A stretch of 44,842 nucleotides of DNA from Fuerstiella sp. (GTDB lineage: Bacteria > Planctomycetota > Planctomycetia > Planctomycetales > Planctomycetaceae). The notes under the pieces were generated by a model, which searched no databases, was not told the DNA's origin, and worked only from the letters and a program-made list of their open reading frames with translations. The first letter of the stretch is position 1. Each line of letters begins with the position of its first letter. Of this stretch, positions 7,965-15,365 are shown in pieces. Location: assembly GCA_022447185.1 (NCBI GenBank), contig JAKVAY010000063.1, positions 1 to 44,842 on the forward strand, in the 5' to 3' direction. Made by a program: the position numbers and the translations under genes.

Positions 7965-8606
7965 CTCACAACAATGTTAACCTTGGTACTGTTCACTGGT
8001 GCGCTTTTCGGCAAAGCGTCTGCACAGAATGTTTTCGGTCTCCCGACGGTGAATACTGCGGAAAGTGGTATTGACGACATCCGCGAGACAATCATTCGGT
8101 TCGCCGCAACAGATGTCGGAATCATGGATTTTATCGATCTCTCATGGCTCGGCGGCCAGGAAGGGGAGGACCTCGTTGACCTGTGGTTTGAACTAGTGGA
8201 TGCAGGATACAGCGAAGACGAAGCCTTTGAATTGGCTGAAATGGTGATGGGAAGTGACCTGGGGGCGCAATCGGTGGGCAAGTTCCAGGCGGTGACTCCG
8301 CAGGCCCCACCGCAGGTCCGACCGGAGGCGCCCGATCAGGACTGCGAGACCTACCAGGATTCCAATGGAGGTGCGATCACACTCTGTGGTGACCTGGGAA
8401 ACAATCACGGCACCTACGAGCGAAAAGATAGTCGTGGCAATGTAGTCAGCAAAGGGACCTGGGAACACGACCGTGACGGTAACCTCACCTACCAGGGGGG
8501 TGCGGGTTACGACCAGGAGTCCGGTTCCGCCACCAACACGCCGGATGGATACGACTACCAGGGAACGGACGTCAACGGCAACCGTGAGCGGGGCCTCTGG
8601 TCCTAG
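7953..8606 (+). CDS. Secreted protein, tandem paralogue 2
   Basis: 217 residues from ATG 7953, chosen because the signal peptide MKRFLTTMLTLVLFTGALFG and its GAGAG element align with paralogue 1; an upstream in-frame ATG exists but lies in the conserved leader. After cleavage near SAQN there is a different middle part, then the shared core GGQEGEDLVDLWFELVDAGY with SEDEAF (about 67-92). A proline-rich linker (PQAPPQVRPEAP) follows. The tail is rich in Gly, Asn, Asp and Tyr with short reiterated turns (GTYERKDSRGN, GTWEHDRDGN, YQGTDVNGN), like beta-hairpin repeats of surface proteins. Function unknown. The shared signal and core with unrelated middle and tail make the pair mosaic. Confidence 0.8.
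   Translation: MKRFLTTMLTLVLFTGALFGKASAQNVFGLPTVNTAESGIDDIRETIIRFAATDVGIMDFIDLSWLGGQEGEDLVDLWFELVDAGYSEDEAFELAEMVMGSDLGAQSVGKFQAVTPQAPPQVRPEAPDQDCETYQDSNGGAITLCGDLGNNHGTYERKDSRGNVVSKGTWEHDRDGNLTYQGGAGYDQESGSATNTPDGYDYQGTDVNGNRERGLWS
8148..8231 (+). repeat. Core repeat, copy B (shared with 7256-7339)
   Basis: Second copy of the 84-base core encoding the acidic helical motif; six differences from copy A, no gaps. Confidence 0.9.
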
Positions 8607-8940
8607 TCTTCGAGGGTCGGCGGTTCTGAACCGACGGAATCGTCGCTTCGACAGAGAGCACACTACCGAACCGTCACCGCGACGAATTTCATTGCGACCG
8701 GTGTCGTCGTTCGAGGTGGCTGCGCGGCGGCGTTATCCCTGGCACTGGTCACTTGTACAGCTGACGCGAGGGCCATTGCGTGGTGACGTCAAGGAAGTAG
8801 CGCATAGATTGAGGTCGTTCAGGACCCCTGCGAAGGACTTGAGGAGTATTAGCTCACGTATTGAATCCTGACTGTAATAAGACTGTAATAAGCAGACATG
8901 ACGTCTGAGAGATGATCACGCATGTTAGTCTCTCTGAGTT
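8607..8940. other. Gap without a recognised gene
   Basis: 334 bases between paralogue 2 and the glutathione peroxidase gene. A short hairpin (GTCGG 8616-8620 with CCGAC 8631-8635) follows the stop of paralogue 2 but has no T run. An 11-base tandem repeat lies at 8870-8891. No coding frame is convincing. Confidence 0.5.
8870..8891 (+). repeat. Tandem repeat, 2 x GACTGTAATAA
   Basis: Two perfect adjacent copies of an 11-base unit, about 50 bases upstream of the glutathione peroxidase start. It may be simple slippage. The unit spans one helical turn, so a paired protein-binding site in the promoter is possible but unsupported. Confidence 0.6.
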
Positions 8941-9507
8941 GTGATTCCTGAAAAAATACAGCACGGAAAAACGGCAGCTCTCATTGTCGTGATCGCTATG
9001 GCAACCAGTTCCCACCTTTGCTCAACTTCCATTTATGATCACGCAATCATCGACATCGACGGTCATGAAACGTCTCTGAGCAATTACAAAGGAAATGTCC
9101 TGCTCATTGTGAACGTGGCCTCTCGTTGTGGATTTACGTGCCAATACAAGGGGTTGGAAAACCTTTACCAAAGATATCGTGACCATGGCCTGGTGGTTTG
9201 CGGTTTTCCGTGTAACCAGTTCGGAGGACAGGAACCAGGAACCGAAAAGGAGATCAAAGCGTTTTGCGCCAGTAAATACGTGGTTTCTTTTCCTGTGTTT
9301 TCAAAGATTTCGGTGAACGGCCCCGATCGGCATCCTGTGTACGAGACGCTGCTCGGGAAAGACTCTCCCACCAGAGGTCGGGTGAACTGGAACTTCACCA
9401 AAATTCTCGTGGGGCGAGACGGCACACCTTTGGCTCGCTTCGGGGCATTCACCTTTCCTTCGTCAGGCAAACTGCGCAGAGCCATTGAAAAGGCTCTGGA
9501 GAGTTGA
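8941..9507 (+). CDS. Glutathione peroxidase-family thiol peroxidase
   Basis: 188 residues. An N-terminal hydrophobic stretch (about 11-24) suggests export, so the enzyme probably acts in the periplasm. The thioredoxin-like domain has the peroxidatic Cys63 in NVASRCGFT, FPCNQFGGQEPG with the active-site Gln93, a Cys in the position of the resolving Cys of thioredoxin-dependent members (FCASKY), and WNFTK with the catalytic Trp. Members reduce hydrogen peroxide and lipid hydroperoxides; Cys forms with a resolving Cys usually use thioredoxin rather than glutathione. The start is GTG at 8941. It precedes the nitrilase gene by about 175 bases on the same strand, without a clear link. Confidence 0.9.
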   Translation: MIPEKIQHGKTAALIVVIAMATSSHLCSTSIYDHAIIDIDGHETSLSNYKGNVLLIVNVASRCGFTCQYKGLENLYQRYRDHGLVVCGFPCNQFGGQEPGTEKEIKAFCASKYVVSFPVFSKISVNGPDRHPVYETLLGKDSPTRGRVNWNFTKILVGRDGTPLARFGAFTFPSSGKLRRAIEKALES

Positions 9508-9682
9508 GTCGGCACAGGTCTCCCTGTCGCGGTGCAGCAATGTTGATACTGCTGTTATTACATTCGGGTTGTGCGTTCAGCCCGAAGCACATTTGATCCA
9601 ATGGCCAGATCTCGACTGCTCGATTTGTCGTACAAAGCCTGCGTGTGCTTTTAATCTCCCCAGATTGGACGGAAACTGTTGG

Positions 9683-10423
9683 ATGAACCAGATTCGCGTT
9701 GCCCTGATTCAGTTCGACGCCACGCCGGAAGCGGTGGAAACAAACCTCGATAAAATGGCAGCCCTCGCACGCGAAGCCGCGCGCAGAAAGGCTCGCTGGA
9801 TTATGTTCCACGAAGGGACGATCAGTGATTATACTCCGCAACTGGCCGCTTTCGCCGAACATCTGCCGGACGGTCGCTCCACAGAGTCCATGATGGATCT
9901 GGCAGCAGAGCTTGACTGCTACATCAACTTTGGGCTTTCTGAGACCGATGGTGAACGGTACTTCATGTCCCAGGTTTTTGTGGGGCCGGCCGGGTTTATC
10001 TACTGCTACCGCAAGTCATGGCTCTGGCTGGAACCGGATGACAGAGGATATAGAAACGAGTGGGCACGGTACGATCCGGGTACGGGGCCGGACCTGTTCG
10101 AGTTCGACGGCGTTCGGGCCACCTGCTTCATTTGCGCTGACGGAGAGTCCCCACGCTGCCTCGAACGTGTCAGGCTCATGAAACCGGATGTTGTCTTCTA
10201 TCCCAACAATCGGCGAGCACTCCCTGAATTCGATGTCCTCGGTCAGGACGTTCGCGCCATTAGTGCGCCTATGCTGGTGACGAACCGCATCGGCATGTCC
10301 TGGGTGAACTACACAACGGGTGGGTGCGTTGTGTATTCGGCCGACGGAGAGGTGCTTGCCAAAGCCAACCGTGAAGGTCGCGAGGAAATTCTGATTCACG
10401 ATCTTGAGCTACAGGCCATCTGA
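9683..10423 (+). CDS. Carbon-nitrogen hydrolase (nitrilase superfamily)
   Basis: 246 residues starting at ATG 9683; the preceding open stretch back to 9485 lacks domain features. The catalytic triad is visible as Glu44 (FHEGT), Lys111 (YRKSWLW) and Cys151 (CFICADGESPR). The N-terminus RVALIQFDA is the usual first strand. The family hydrolyses amides, carbamoyl groups or nitriles in the cytoplasm; no signal peptide is present. The sequence fits the aliphatic amidase/carbamoylase-like branches better than true nitrilases, but the substrate cannot be named. It converges with the sodium:solute symporter gene. Confidence 0.88.
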   Translation: MNQIRVALIQFDATPEAVETNLDKMAALAREAARRKARWIMFHEGTISDYTPQLAAFAEHLPDGRSTESMMDLAAELDCYINFGLSETDGERYFMSQVFVGPAGFIYCYRKSWLWLEPDDRGYRNEWARYDPGTGPDLFEFDGVRATCFICADGESPRCLERVRLMKPDVVFYPNNRRALPEFDVLGQDVRAISAPMLVTNRIGMSWVNYTTGGCVVYSADGEVLAKANREGREEILIHDLELQAI

Positions 10424-10456
10424 AGCCCGCGGTTGCCCTGCGAATCAAAGACGGAA

Positions 10457-12016
10457 TCAGGATTCAGTACTGGTTTTGGCCGGCACCCTCGTCCAGATCG
10501 TCAGGTCCTGGAGGCTTGTGGCAGACCGGCGGGGTACGATCCAGCTTAGCCCGTAGCCAGACGCAAGCAGGAACAAGTGCGGCAGCACGCCAATCCAGAA
10601 CGCATCGGGAAGTTGTTCGGCAATGTTGGGGAATGTACGGGTGCCCCATTCGGTTGTCAGAACCGTCCACACAGCGACCAGCAGGACCGCAGACACTGTG
10701 GCAACCAAGGCGGCTGTGGAGCCGACGCGGACTGTCAGGAATCCCAGCAGGAAGAGGCTTAACAGGCCCGCTGTCACGATCGGATAGACGAGCGTTTGGA
10801 CATTCATCAGGGTCTCGGTTCGCATAAAGTGAATGGTCAGCGCCACTGTGACCATAATGATCGAAAACAGGATGGAGAACAGCCGGCCAGCCAGGAGTAA
10901 GTGCCGCGAGTCTGGCTGGGAGCGCCGAAATGGTCGGTAAATGTCGTTGGTGAGTATTGCCGCCGAAGCGTTGATGTTGGAATCGAGAGTTGACATGGCG
11001 GCCGCCAGCATTCCCGTCAGCACAAATCCGGCGACCCCGGCCGGTATTTGAGTGAGAATGAAATAGGGAAAGACTTCTTCCGGTTTGGCGCCGTTGAGCG
11101 CGTCGGTGGGAAAGTGCTTGTAAAAAACGTAGAGGGCTGTCCCCACGAAGCTGAAGTAGACCCACGCCGGGATCGACATGGCGGCTCCCAGCAGGAATCC
11201 GCGCCGCGCTTCGTGATCGGTCTTCACGGCAAGATACCGCTGGACCATGGTCTGGTCGGTACACAGGAACTGCAGAAACGAAAACTGATACGTCAGGATG
11301 ATCACCCACACCGTCTTTTCGTCGAAGCGAAAAGACGTACTGCCGACAGCCAGCTTTCCGTCGGCCCAGGCTTCGCTGAATATCTGGCTGAGCCCGCCGG
11401 GAATCATATTGGCGATGATCGGTGTGCAGATCAGTCCCCCGGCAATGAGTGCGAAACCCTGCAGGCAATCCGTGTAAATCACCGCCTGCAGGCCTCCGGC
11501 GATTGTGTAAATGGCGACGATAACGCCCAGCCCGCAAATAACGTGCGTCAGTTCGAAGCCGCTCATTCTCTGGAAAGGCAGGCTCACCGCGTAGAGAATA
11601 ATCCCGGTGCCAAACCCGTGATAAAAGAGGAAGGCCGTTGCACCGTAAAGCCGCGCCCACGAGCCGAAACGTCGTTCCAGGTATTCGTAGGCCGTGCGGA
11701 TATGCCCGCGGCGAAAGAAGGGCATAAATATCCGGTACGTGATCACCGCCGGAATCACATACAGCACGCTGGCCGGGACGAACCGCCAGTCGTCCTTAAA
11801 CGTTGCTCCGGGGATGGCCAGGAACGTCATCGAACTGATGGTGGTCGCCATGATTGAAAATCCGACGACCCATCCGGGCATTTTTCGGTCGGCAAGAAAA
11901 TAGCTGTCAGCGGATCGAGTCCGGCGCGCGCAGTAGACTCCGATGATGACCATGATGCCAAGATTGATGGCAATCACGACCAGGTCCTGCCAGCGCGCCA
12001 GGGATTCGGTGACCAT
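10457..12016 (-). CDS. Sodium:solute symporter (SSS family)
   Basis: 519 residues with about thirteen membrane helices. The first is near 10-28; then comes the family's conserved stretch with SADSYFLADRKMPGWVVGFS and SSMTFLAIPG, a GGLQAVIYTDCLQ helix-loop near 180-195, and AAAMSTLDSNINASAAILTNDIY near 335-358, which is typical of SSS proteins. These carriers use the sodium gradient to import sugars, nucleosides, amino acids or related solutes. On the same strand upstream lie ribokinase and a secreted nucleoside hydrolase, so ribose or nucleoside uptake is a reasonable guess. The 348-base gap to ribokinase means it may have its own promoter. Confidence 0.9.
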   Translation of the reverse strand: MVTESLARWQDLVVIAINLGIMVIIGVYCARRTRSADSYFLADRKMPGWVVGFSIMATTISSMTFLAIPGATFKDDWRFVPASVLYVIPAVITYRIFMPFFRRGHIRTAYEYLERRFGSWARLYGATAFLFYHGFGTGIILYAVSLPFQRMSGFELTHVICGLGVIVAIYTIAGGLQAVIYTDCLQGFALIAGGLICTPIIANMIPGGLSQIFSEAWADGKLAVGSTSFRFDEKTVWVIILTYQFSFLQFLCTDQTMVQRYLAVKTDHEARRGFLLGAAMSIPAWVYFSFVGTALYVFYKHFPTDALNGAKPEEVFPYFILTQIPAGVAGFVLTGMLAAAMSTLDSNINASAAILTNDIYRPFRRSQPDSRHLLLAGRLFSILFSIIMVTVALTIHFMRTETLMNVQTLVYPIVTAGLLSLFLLGFLTVRVGSTAALVATVSAVLLVAVWTVLTTEWGTRTFPNIAEQLPDAFWIGVLPHLFLLASGYGLSWIVPRRSATSLQDLTIWTRVPAKTSTES

Positions 12017-12364
12017 GAGGGACCTGCGTGATTCGGGCTGAAAGCAGTCAACGTTGCATCCGGCAGTTGCAGCAGATTCCTGCTGCCGCCGGACGCTCGC
12101 TTAAACCGGAGATGTCCGGTCGGCAGGCAACCGGTTCCTGTCCTCAAAGGGGATCAAATTGCCGGTCAGTTCAGCTGAAAGCCACATTGTTCCCCCACGA
12201 GCAGCGATTACCGACAGTACCGCTGTAATTGGTGCTCAGGCAGCTGTCAAGGGGCGGCCGACTGTCTCAGGGGAAGACAGCGTCGTTGCGGGTCACGCTG
12301 CGCACCTGAACGATGATGCAATATTCGAGTGACTGGCCATACTGAAACCGGTGAATTTGCGTCG
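12017..12364. other. Gap without a recognised gene; one hairpin
   Basis: 348 bases between ribokinase and the symporter, both on the minus strand. It holds a perfect 7-bp hairpin (GCAGCAG 12069-12075, loop ATTC, CTGCTGC 12080-12086) about 55 bases before the symporter start, flanked by further GC-rich complementarity. There is no T run, so a regulatory or attenuating hairpin is more likely than a terminator. Confidence 0.5.
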
Positions 12365-13291
12365 TCATTTCTTCAGAATCGCGTCGATTTCGGCTCTGGT
12401 CGGCATGCCTGGCTGAGCACCTTCACGTGAAGCTGCCAGTGCTCCGGCCGCATTCGCAAAATGAACCGCGTTCCGAAAATCAGCACCCTCTGCCCAGCGG
12501 ACAGCCAATGCTCCGGCAAACGCATCACCGGCTGCGGTTGTATCGACAGCAGTCACCTCAAAAGGATTGATCAGACTCGGTGAGTCACCGTCGGATACCA
12601 TTGCACCACAGTCACCCAGCGTAACGACAACTTGTCGAAGACTCTGTTGATGAAGTTTGTCAGCAGCCACCGCAGCTTCTTCAATTGTTTCCACCGGGCA
12701 TCCGGACAGCATCGCAGCTTCTGATTCATTGGGACACAGGACATCGACGTTGAATAGATCGTCGGGGAATTTATGGGGGACCGGAGCCGGATCGAGAATC
12801 ATACGCACGCCTGTTTCACGGGCTGTCTGAATGGCCATCGCAACGGTGTCCATTGGGATTTCAAGCTGCAGCAGGACGACGTCAGCGGCGGCAATGACAT
12901 TTCGGAAAGCCCGAACATCATGCGCGCCCAGCCGGGCGTTTGCACCGGGCACCACCATGATGGAGTTCTGACCACTTTGTTCGACGGCCACGATCGCCAT
13001 GCCGCTGGGGCAGTTGGTTGTCGTCTGAACGGCCTCGCAGCAAATCTGTTCATCGGTCAGATTCGTGAGCAGACGATTTGCGAAAACGTCGTCTCCCACG
13101 CGGCCAATCATGGTAACGTGGCCCCCGGCGCGAGCGGCTGCCACCGCCTGATTTGCTCCCTTGCCTCCGCAGACCTCCTCAGAAGATTTAGCGAGGATAG
13201 TCTCACCGGGACGCGGCAGAGAATCGCAGCGCACCACCAGGTCCATATTGATGGAGCCAATCACAACGATTTTCGGGCTGGTTGAAGTCAT
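12365..13291 (-). CDS. rbsK: Ribokinase (PfkB family)
   Basis: 308 residues, the normal length. The N-terminal GSINMDLVVR carries the ribose-binding Asn15/Asp17 pattern. GGKGANQ at 42-48 is the first PfkB signature. DTTAAGDAFAGALA near residue 250 is the second, with the catalytic Asp and anion hole. It phosphorylates ribose to ribose 5-phosphate in the cytoplasm. Its ATG begins at the base immediately after the TAG of the nucleoside hydrolase gene, so the two are almost certainly co-transcribed and translationally coupled. The pairing points to use of the ribose moiety of nucleosides. Other PfkB sugar or nucleoside kinases are possible, but the motifs favour ribokinase. Confidence 0.9.
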   Translation of the reverse strand: MTSTSPKIVVIGSINMDLVVRCDSLPRPGETILAKSSEEVCGGKGANQAVAAARAGGHVTMIGRVGDDVFANRLLTNLTDEQICCEAVQTTTNCPSGMAIVAVEQSGQNSIMVVPGANARLGAHDVRAFRNVIAAADVVLLQLEIPMDTVAMAIQTARETGVRMILDPAPVPHKFPDDLFNVDVLCPNESEAAMLSGCPVETIEEAAVAADKLHQQSLRQVVVTLGDCGAMVSDGDSPSLINPFEVTAVDTTAAGDAFAGALAVRWAEGADFRNAVHFANAAGALAASREGAQPGMPTRAEIDAILKK

Positions 13292-14365
13292 CTAAGGCGA
13301 GGGCGAAGAGAATTGGATTCCGGATGAGCCGGTCTGTGGTGGCTGACTGGCAAGATGGGTCAGGGCCTCAATCGTGCGGGCCTTCTGGTCCTGACGAATG
13401 ATCAAATATCGATCTCGACCGCCATTGGCTGGTTCGAATGTTGTCAGGCCGTCGTTTTGAACCCTCACACGTCCTGGCTCACTGAGATCGAAATAGTCGT
13501 GTTCCGGACGCACGGCATACAGTACCGATGTGAGGTCCCAGGTGGGCCGGTCATGAGGATGCGGACTGTAAGCACGACAGGCTTCTGCCAGTGGATGGTG
13601 TGTGGCGTACCGGTAGTCTTCCAGAATACATTGATACGGATATGGCAGATTCAGGCCGATTTCGAAGCCGCTCCACACAATTGGCGCCGGCCAGGATTTA
13701 CTGAGTCGCATCGCGGCCGGAAGATCTGTCACAACATTGTATTCCCGGTGGTCCAGCAGTCTGCCGTCCTTTTCCGGGATTTGCCGAAATGCTCCGGCCA
13801 TGATTGACAGAAGACGTACTTTTTTCCGAACCAGTTCAGTGCCATTTTGTGCACTGAAAGAATCTCCTGGCGACGACAACAGTCTGGCGAGGTTTGTGGA
13901 AAATCCAACCTGTACGATTACGACGGAACCGTCGTCCGCTGCTGCCAGCGCGCTGCGAAGGACATCCACGGCATCCGGTGCATCCCTGCCGGACTGCAAA
14001 TCGTGTGGATAGCGCAGACGACCTTCGTCCGTCCGGTTGGCAAGGCCATTGAATGTCCCTTGGTCATTCGTGATCCCGCTGTGACAGACACCCACGGGGA
14101 TGTTGCCGCGACCGTAGAATGTGTTGACGCTGTCAACAAACGGGGCTGCCAGGTTGTGATCTTTGGTGATGGTGACCGCCAACAGTCGGCATTCGCCTCG
14201 AGACTGCAGCGCATGGACCATGCCGAGTGCCAGGACATCGTCGTAATCGTTGCCGATATCGGTATCAAAGATCAGCGGGACTGGTTTGTGTGGCTCCTCA
14301 CCAGACACATCGGTTACCAGACACAGGACGAAAACCGTCAAAACAGCGACAGACAACTTCAACAT
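13292..14365 (-). CDS. Secreted nucleoside hydrolase
   Basis: 357 residues from ATG 14365, which has GGGAGG ten bases upstream and begins a signal peptide (MLKLSVAVLTVFVLCLVTDVSG). The frame remains open back to 14812 but that part shows no protein character. The mature protein begins with the calcium-binding Asp cluster of the family, FDTDIGNDYDD (Asp34, Asp36, Asp40, Asp42-43), and has the family's central VQVGFSTNLARLL region and a late WDLTSVL motif with the conserved Asp. Inosine-uridine-type hydrolases split nucleosides into base and ribose. Export implies hydrolysis outside the cytoplasm. The gene is followed without a gap by ribokinase. The exact nucleoside is unknown. Confidence 0.87.
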   Translation of the reverse strand: MLKLSVAVLTVFVLCLVTDVSGEEPHKPVPLIFDTDIGNDYDDVLALGMVHALQSRGECRLLAVTITKDHNLAAPFVDSVNTFYGRGNIPVGVCHSGITNDQGTFNGLANRTDEGRLRYPHDLQSGRDAPDAVDVLRSALAAADDGSVVIVQVGFSTNLARLLSSPGDSFSAQNGTELVRKKVRLLSIMAGAFRQIPEKDGRLLDHREYNVVTDLPAAMRLSKSWPAPIVWSGFEIGLNLPYPYQCILEDYRYATHHPLAEACRAYSPHPHDRPTWDLTSVLYAVRPEHDYFDLSEPGRVRVQNDGLTTFEPANGGRDRYLIIRQDQKARTIEALTHLASQPPQTGSSGIQFSSPSP

Positions 14366-14774
14366 AACAAAGAGACCTCCCGGTTCGGAAAATGGTCTGC
14401 GGAGAACCATTATCGCTGAAGTTGCTTCCGTGGTGAAGCATTCACTGCGGACAGCCATGCTGCCGGTACCTTTCGAACAGGAGCGCAGAGTGCATTGATC
14501 ATGACTCACTTTTCTTTTTCGCTGTTTTCCCGTTTGGGAAAACGAACACACGATTTGCGATGGTTGACGTTTTTCCTGTTTTCTCCCACGCCTTGCGAAA
14601 CCACTCTGCCTGTTGACTTCTGTTCCGAATGTTCGAAGCCTTCCTGACGAGGTTTCCTGAAACGTCCCGAGAAATCTGAGACCGGCGCCATCGGAATTGT
14701 ACGGGTCGCGTCTGACGACGATACACTGAGACTTTTGTTCTGAGCATCTCGTCCCTCTGGAACTCTGCCACACT
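14366..14774. other. Divergent intergenic region
   Basis: 409 bases between the nucleoside hydrolase (minus) and the Cys-pair protein (plus). It must hold both promoters and contains a perfect 20-base palindromic element at 14524-14543. No coding frame is convincing. Confidence 0.6.
14524..14543. promoter_or_regulatory. Perfect inverted repeat, possible operator
   Basis: GTTTTCCC and GGGAAAAC, 8 bases each, separated by GTTT. It sits about 160 bases upstream of the nucleoside hydrolase start and about 230 upstream of the divergent gene. Neither strand has a T run after the stem, so it is not an intrinsic terminator. A dimeric repressor site for the nucleoside/ribose operon is a reasonable reading but unproven. 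Confidence 0.45.
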
Positions 14775-15356
14775 ATGATTCCTCCCCACGTCTGGTTCAC
14801 TCCGGTTCCCACGCTGTTCTGGTCAGAGTACGCCGAAGCGCCGTTTTCTCAATGCGTCGACTGCGAGTGTGAACTGCAGGGTTGTGAGTTCTATCTTCTG
14901 CAGAAGTGCTACGTCGGGACGGAACCGGTCTTTGAATTCGCGATTTGTAATACGTGTCGAGCGAATATGAGTTCTCGGTGTTCCGAAGAAACGAATCGAG
15001 CCGTTCAGGCCTTTCTGCTGGAGTATCTCAGACGCCGAGAGAGTGAGTTCAAAGAATTGACCGAGATGCATGACGTGCTGCGCAAATGTGTCGAGCAATG
15101 CCTCATTTGCAATCGACTGCGTGCCGAGTGCCATCGTTACACGATCGGCGGATTATGCAGTGAACAGAATCTGGTTGTGCAGCAGGGACCACAAACACAG
15201 TCCCCATTGATGATCTGTCAGAACTGTGAAGCGTCGATGTCAGGATTGGTATCGAAACAGACACGCGATACATGGGATCGGTTTGTTGAGGAAAATTTCG
15301 ATGGGCCGCCGGGTGTGGGACTCGATGTGCCCGGTGGAACGCCGGTCTTGATTTAA
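14775..15356 (+). CDS. Protein with duplicated Cys-pair (zinc-binding-like) module
   Basis: 193 residues, no signal peptide, fourteen Cys. Two similar halves can be aligned. The first has Cys27-x2-Cys30 with Cys32 and Cys37, then Cys58-x2-Cys61 in FAICNTCRANM. The second has Cys109-x2-Cys112 with Cys119, then Cys148-x2-Cys151 in LMICQNCEASM. Each half looks like one treble-clef or zinc-ribbon unit binding one metal, joined by a charged helix (about 70-105). This looks like internal duplication of a zinc module. I recognise no named family; it may be a protein-binding adaptor or regulator. It converges with the 621-residue gene at 15366. Confidence 0.75.
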   Translation: MIPPHVWFTPVPTLFWSEYAEAPFSQCVDCECELQGCEFYLLQKCYVGTEPVFEFAICNTCRANMSSRCSEETNRAVQAFLLEYLRRRESEFKELTEMHDVLRKCVEQCLICNRLRAECHRYTIGGLCSEQNLVVQQGPQTQSPLMICQNCEASMSGLVSKQTRDTWDRFVEENFDGPPGVGLDVPGGTPVLI

Positions 15357-15365
15357 TCCTGCGTT

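Noticed and set aside
8616..8635. Hairpin after paralogue 2 as an intrinsic terminator
   Set aside because: Only a 5-bp stem and no following T run.
10464..11660. Long same-strand frame of about 398 codons inside the symporter gene
   Set aside because: It is an out-of-frame shadow of the symporter: Arg-rich, no domains, and the symporter frame has clear membrane helices and SSS motifs.
11048..11857. Antisense frame of about 269 codons across the symporter gene
   Set aside because: Low-complexity charged translation without motifs; explained by codon bias of the real gene.
12069..12086. Hairpin GCAGCAG/CTGCTGC as a terminator of ribokinase
   Set aside because: No T run on either strand and it is far from the ribokinase stop, so it is listed only as a gap feature.
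14366..14812. N-terminal extension of the nucleoside hydrolase to 14812
   Set aside because: The extension is Arg/Ser/Gln-rich without structure, whereas ATG 14365 has GGGAGG upstream and starts a signal peptide.
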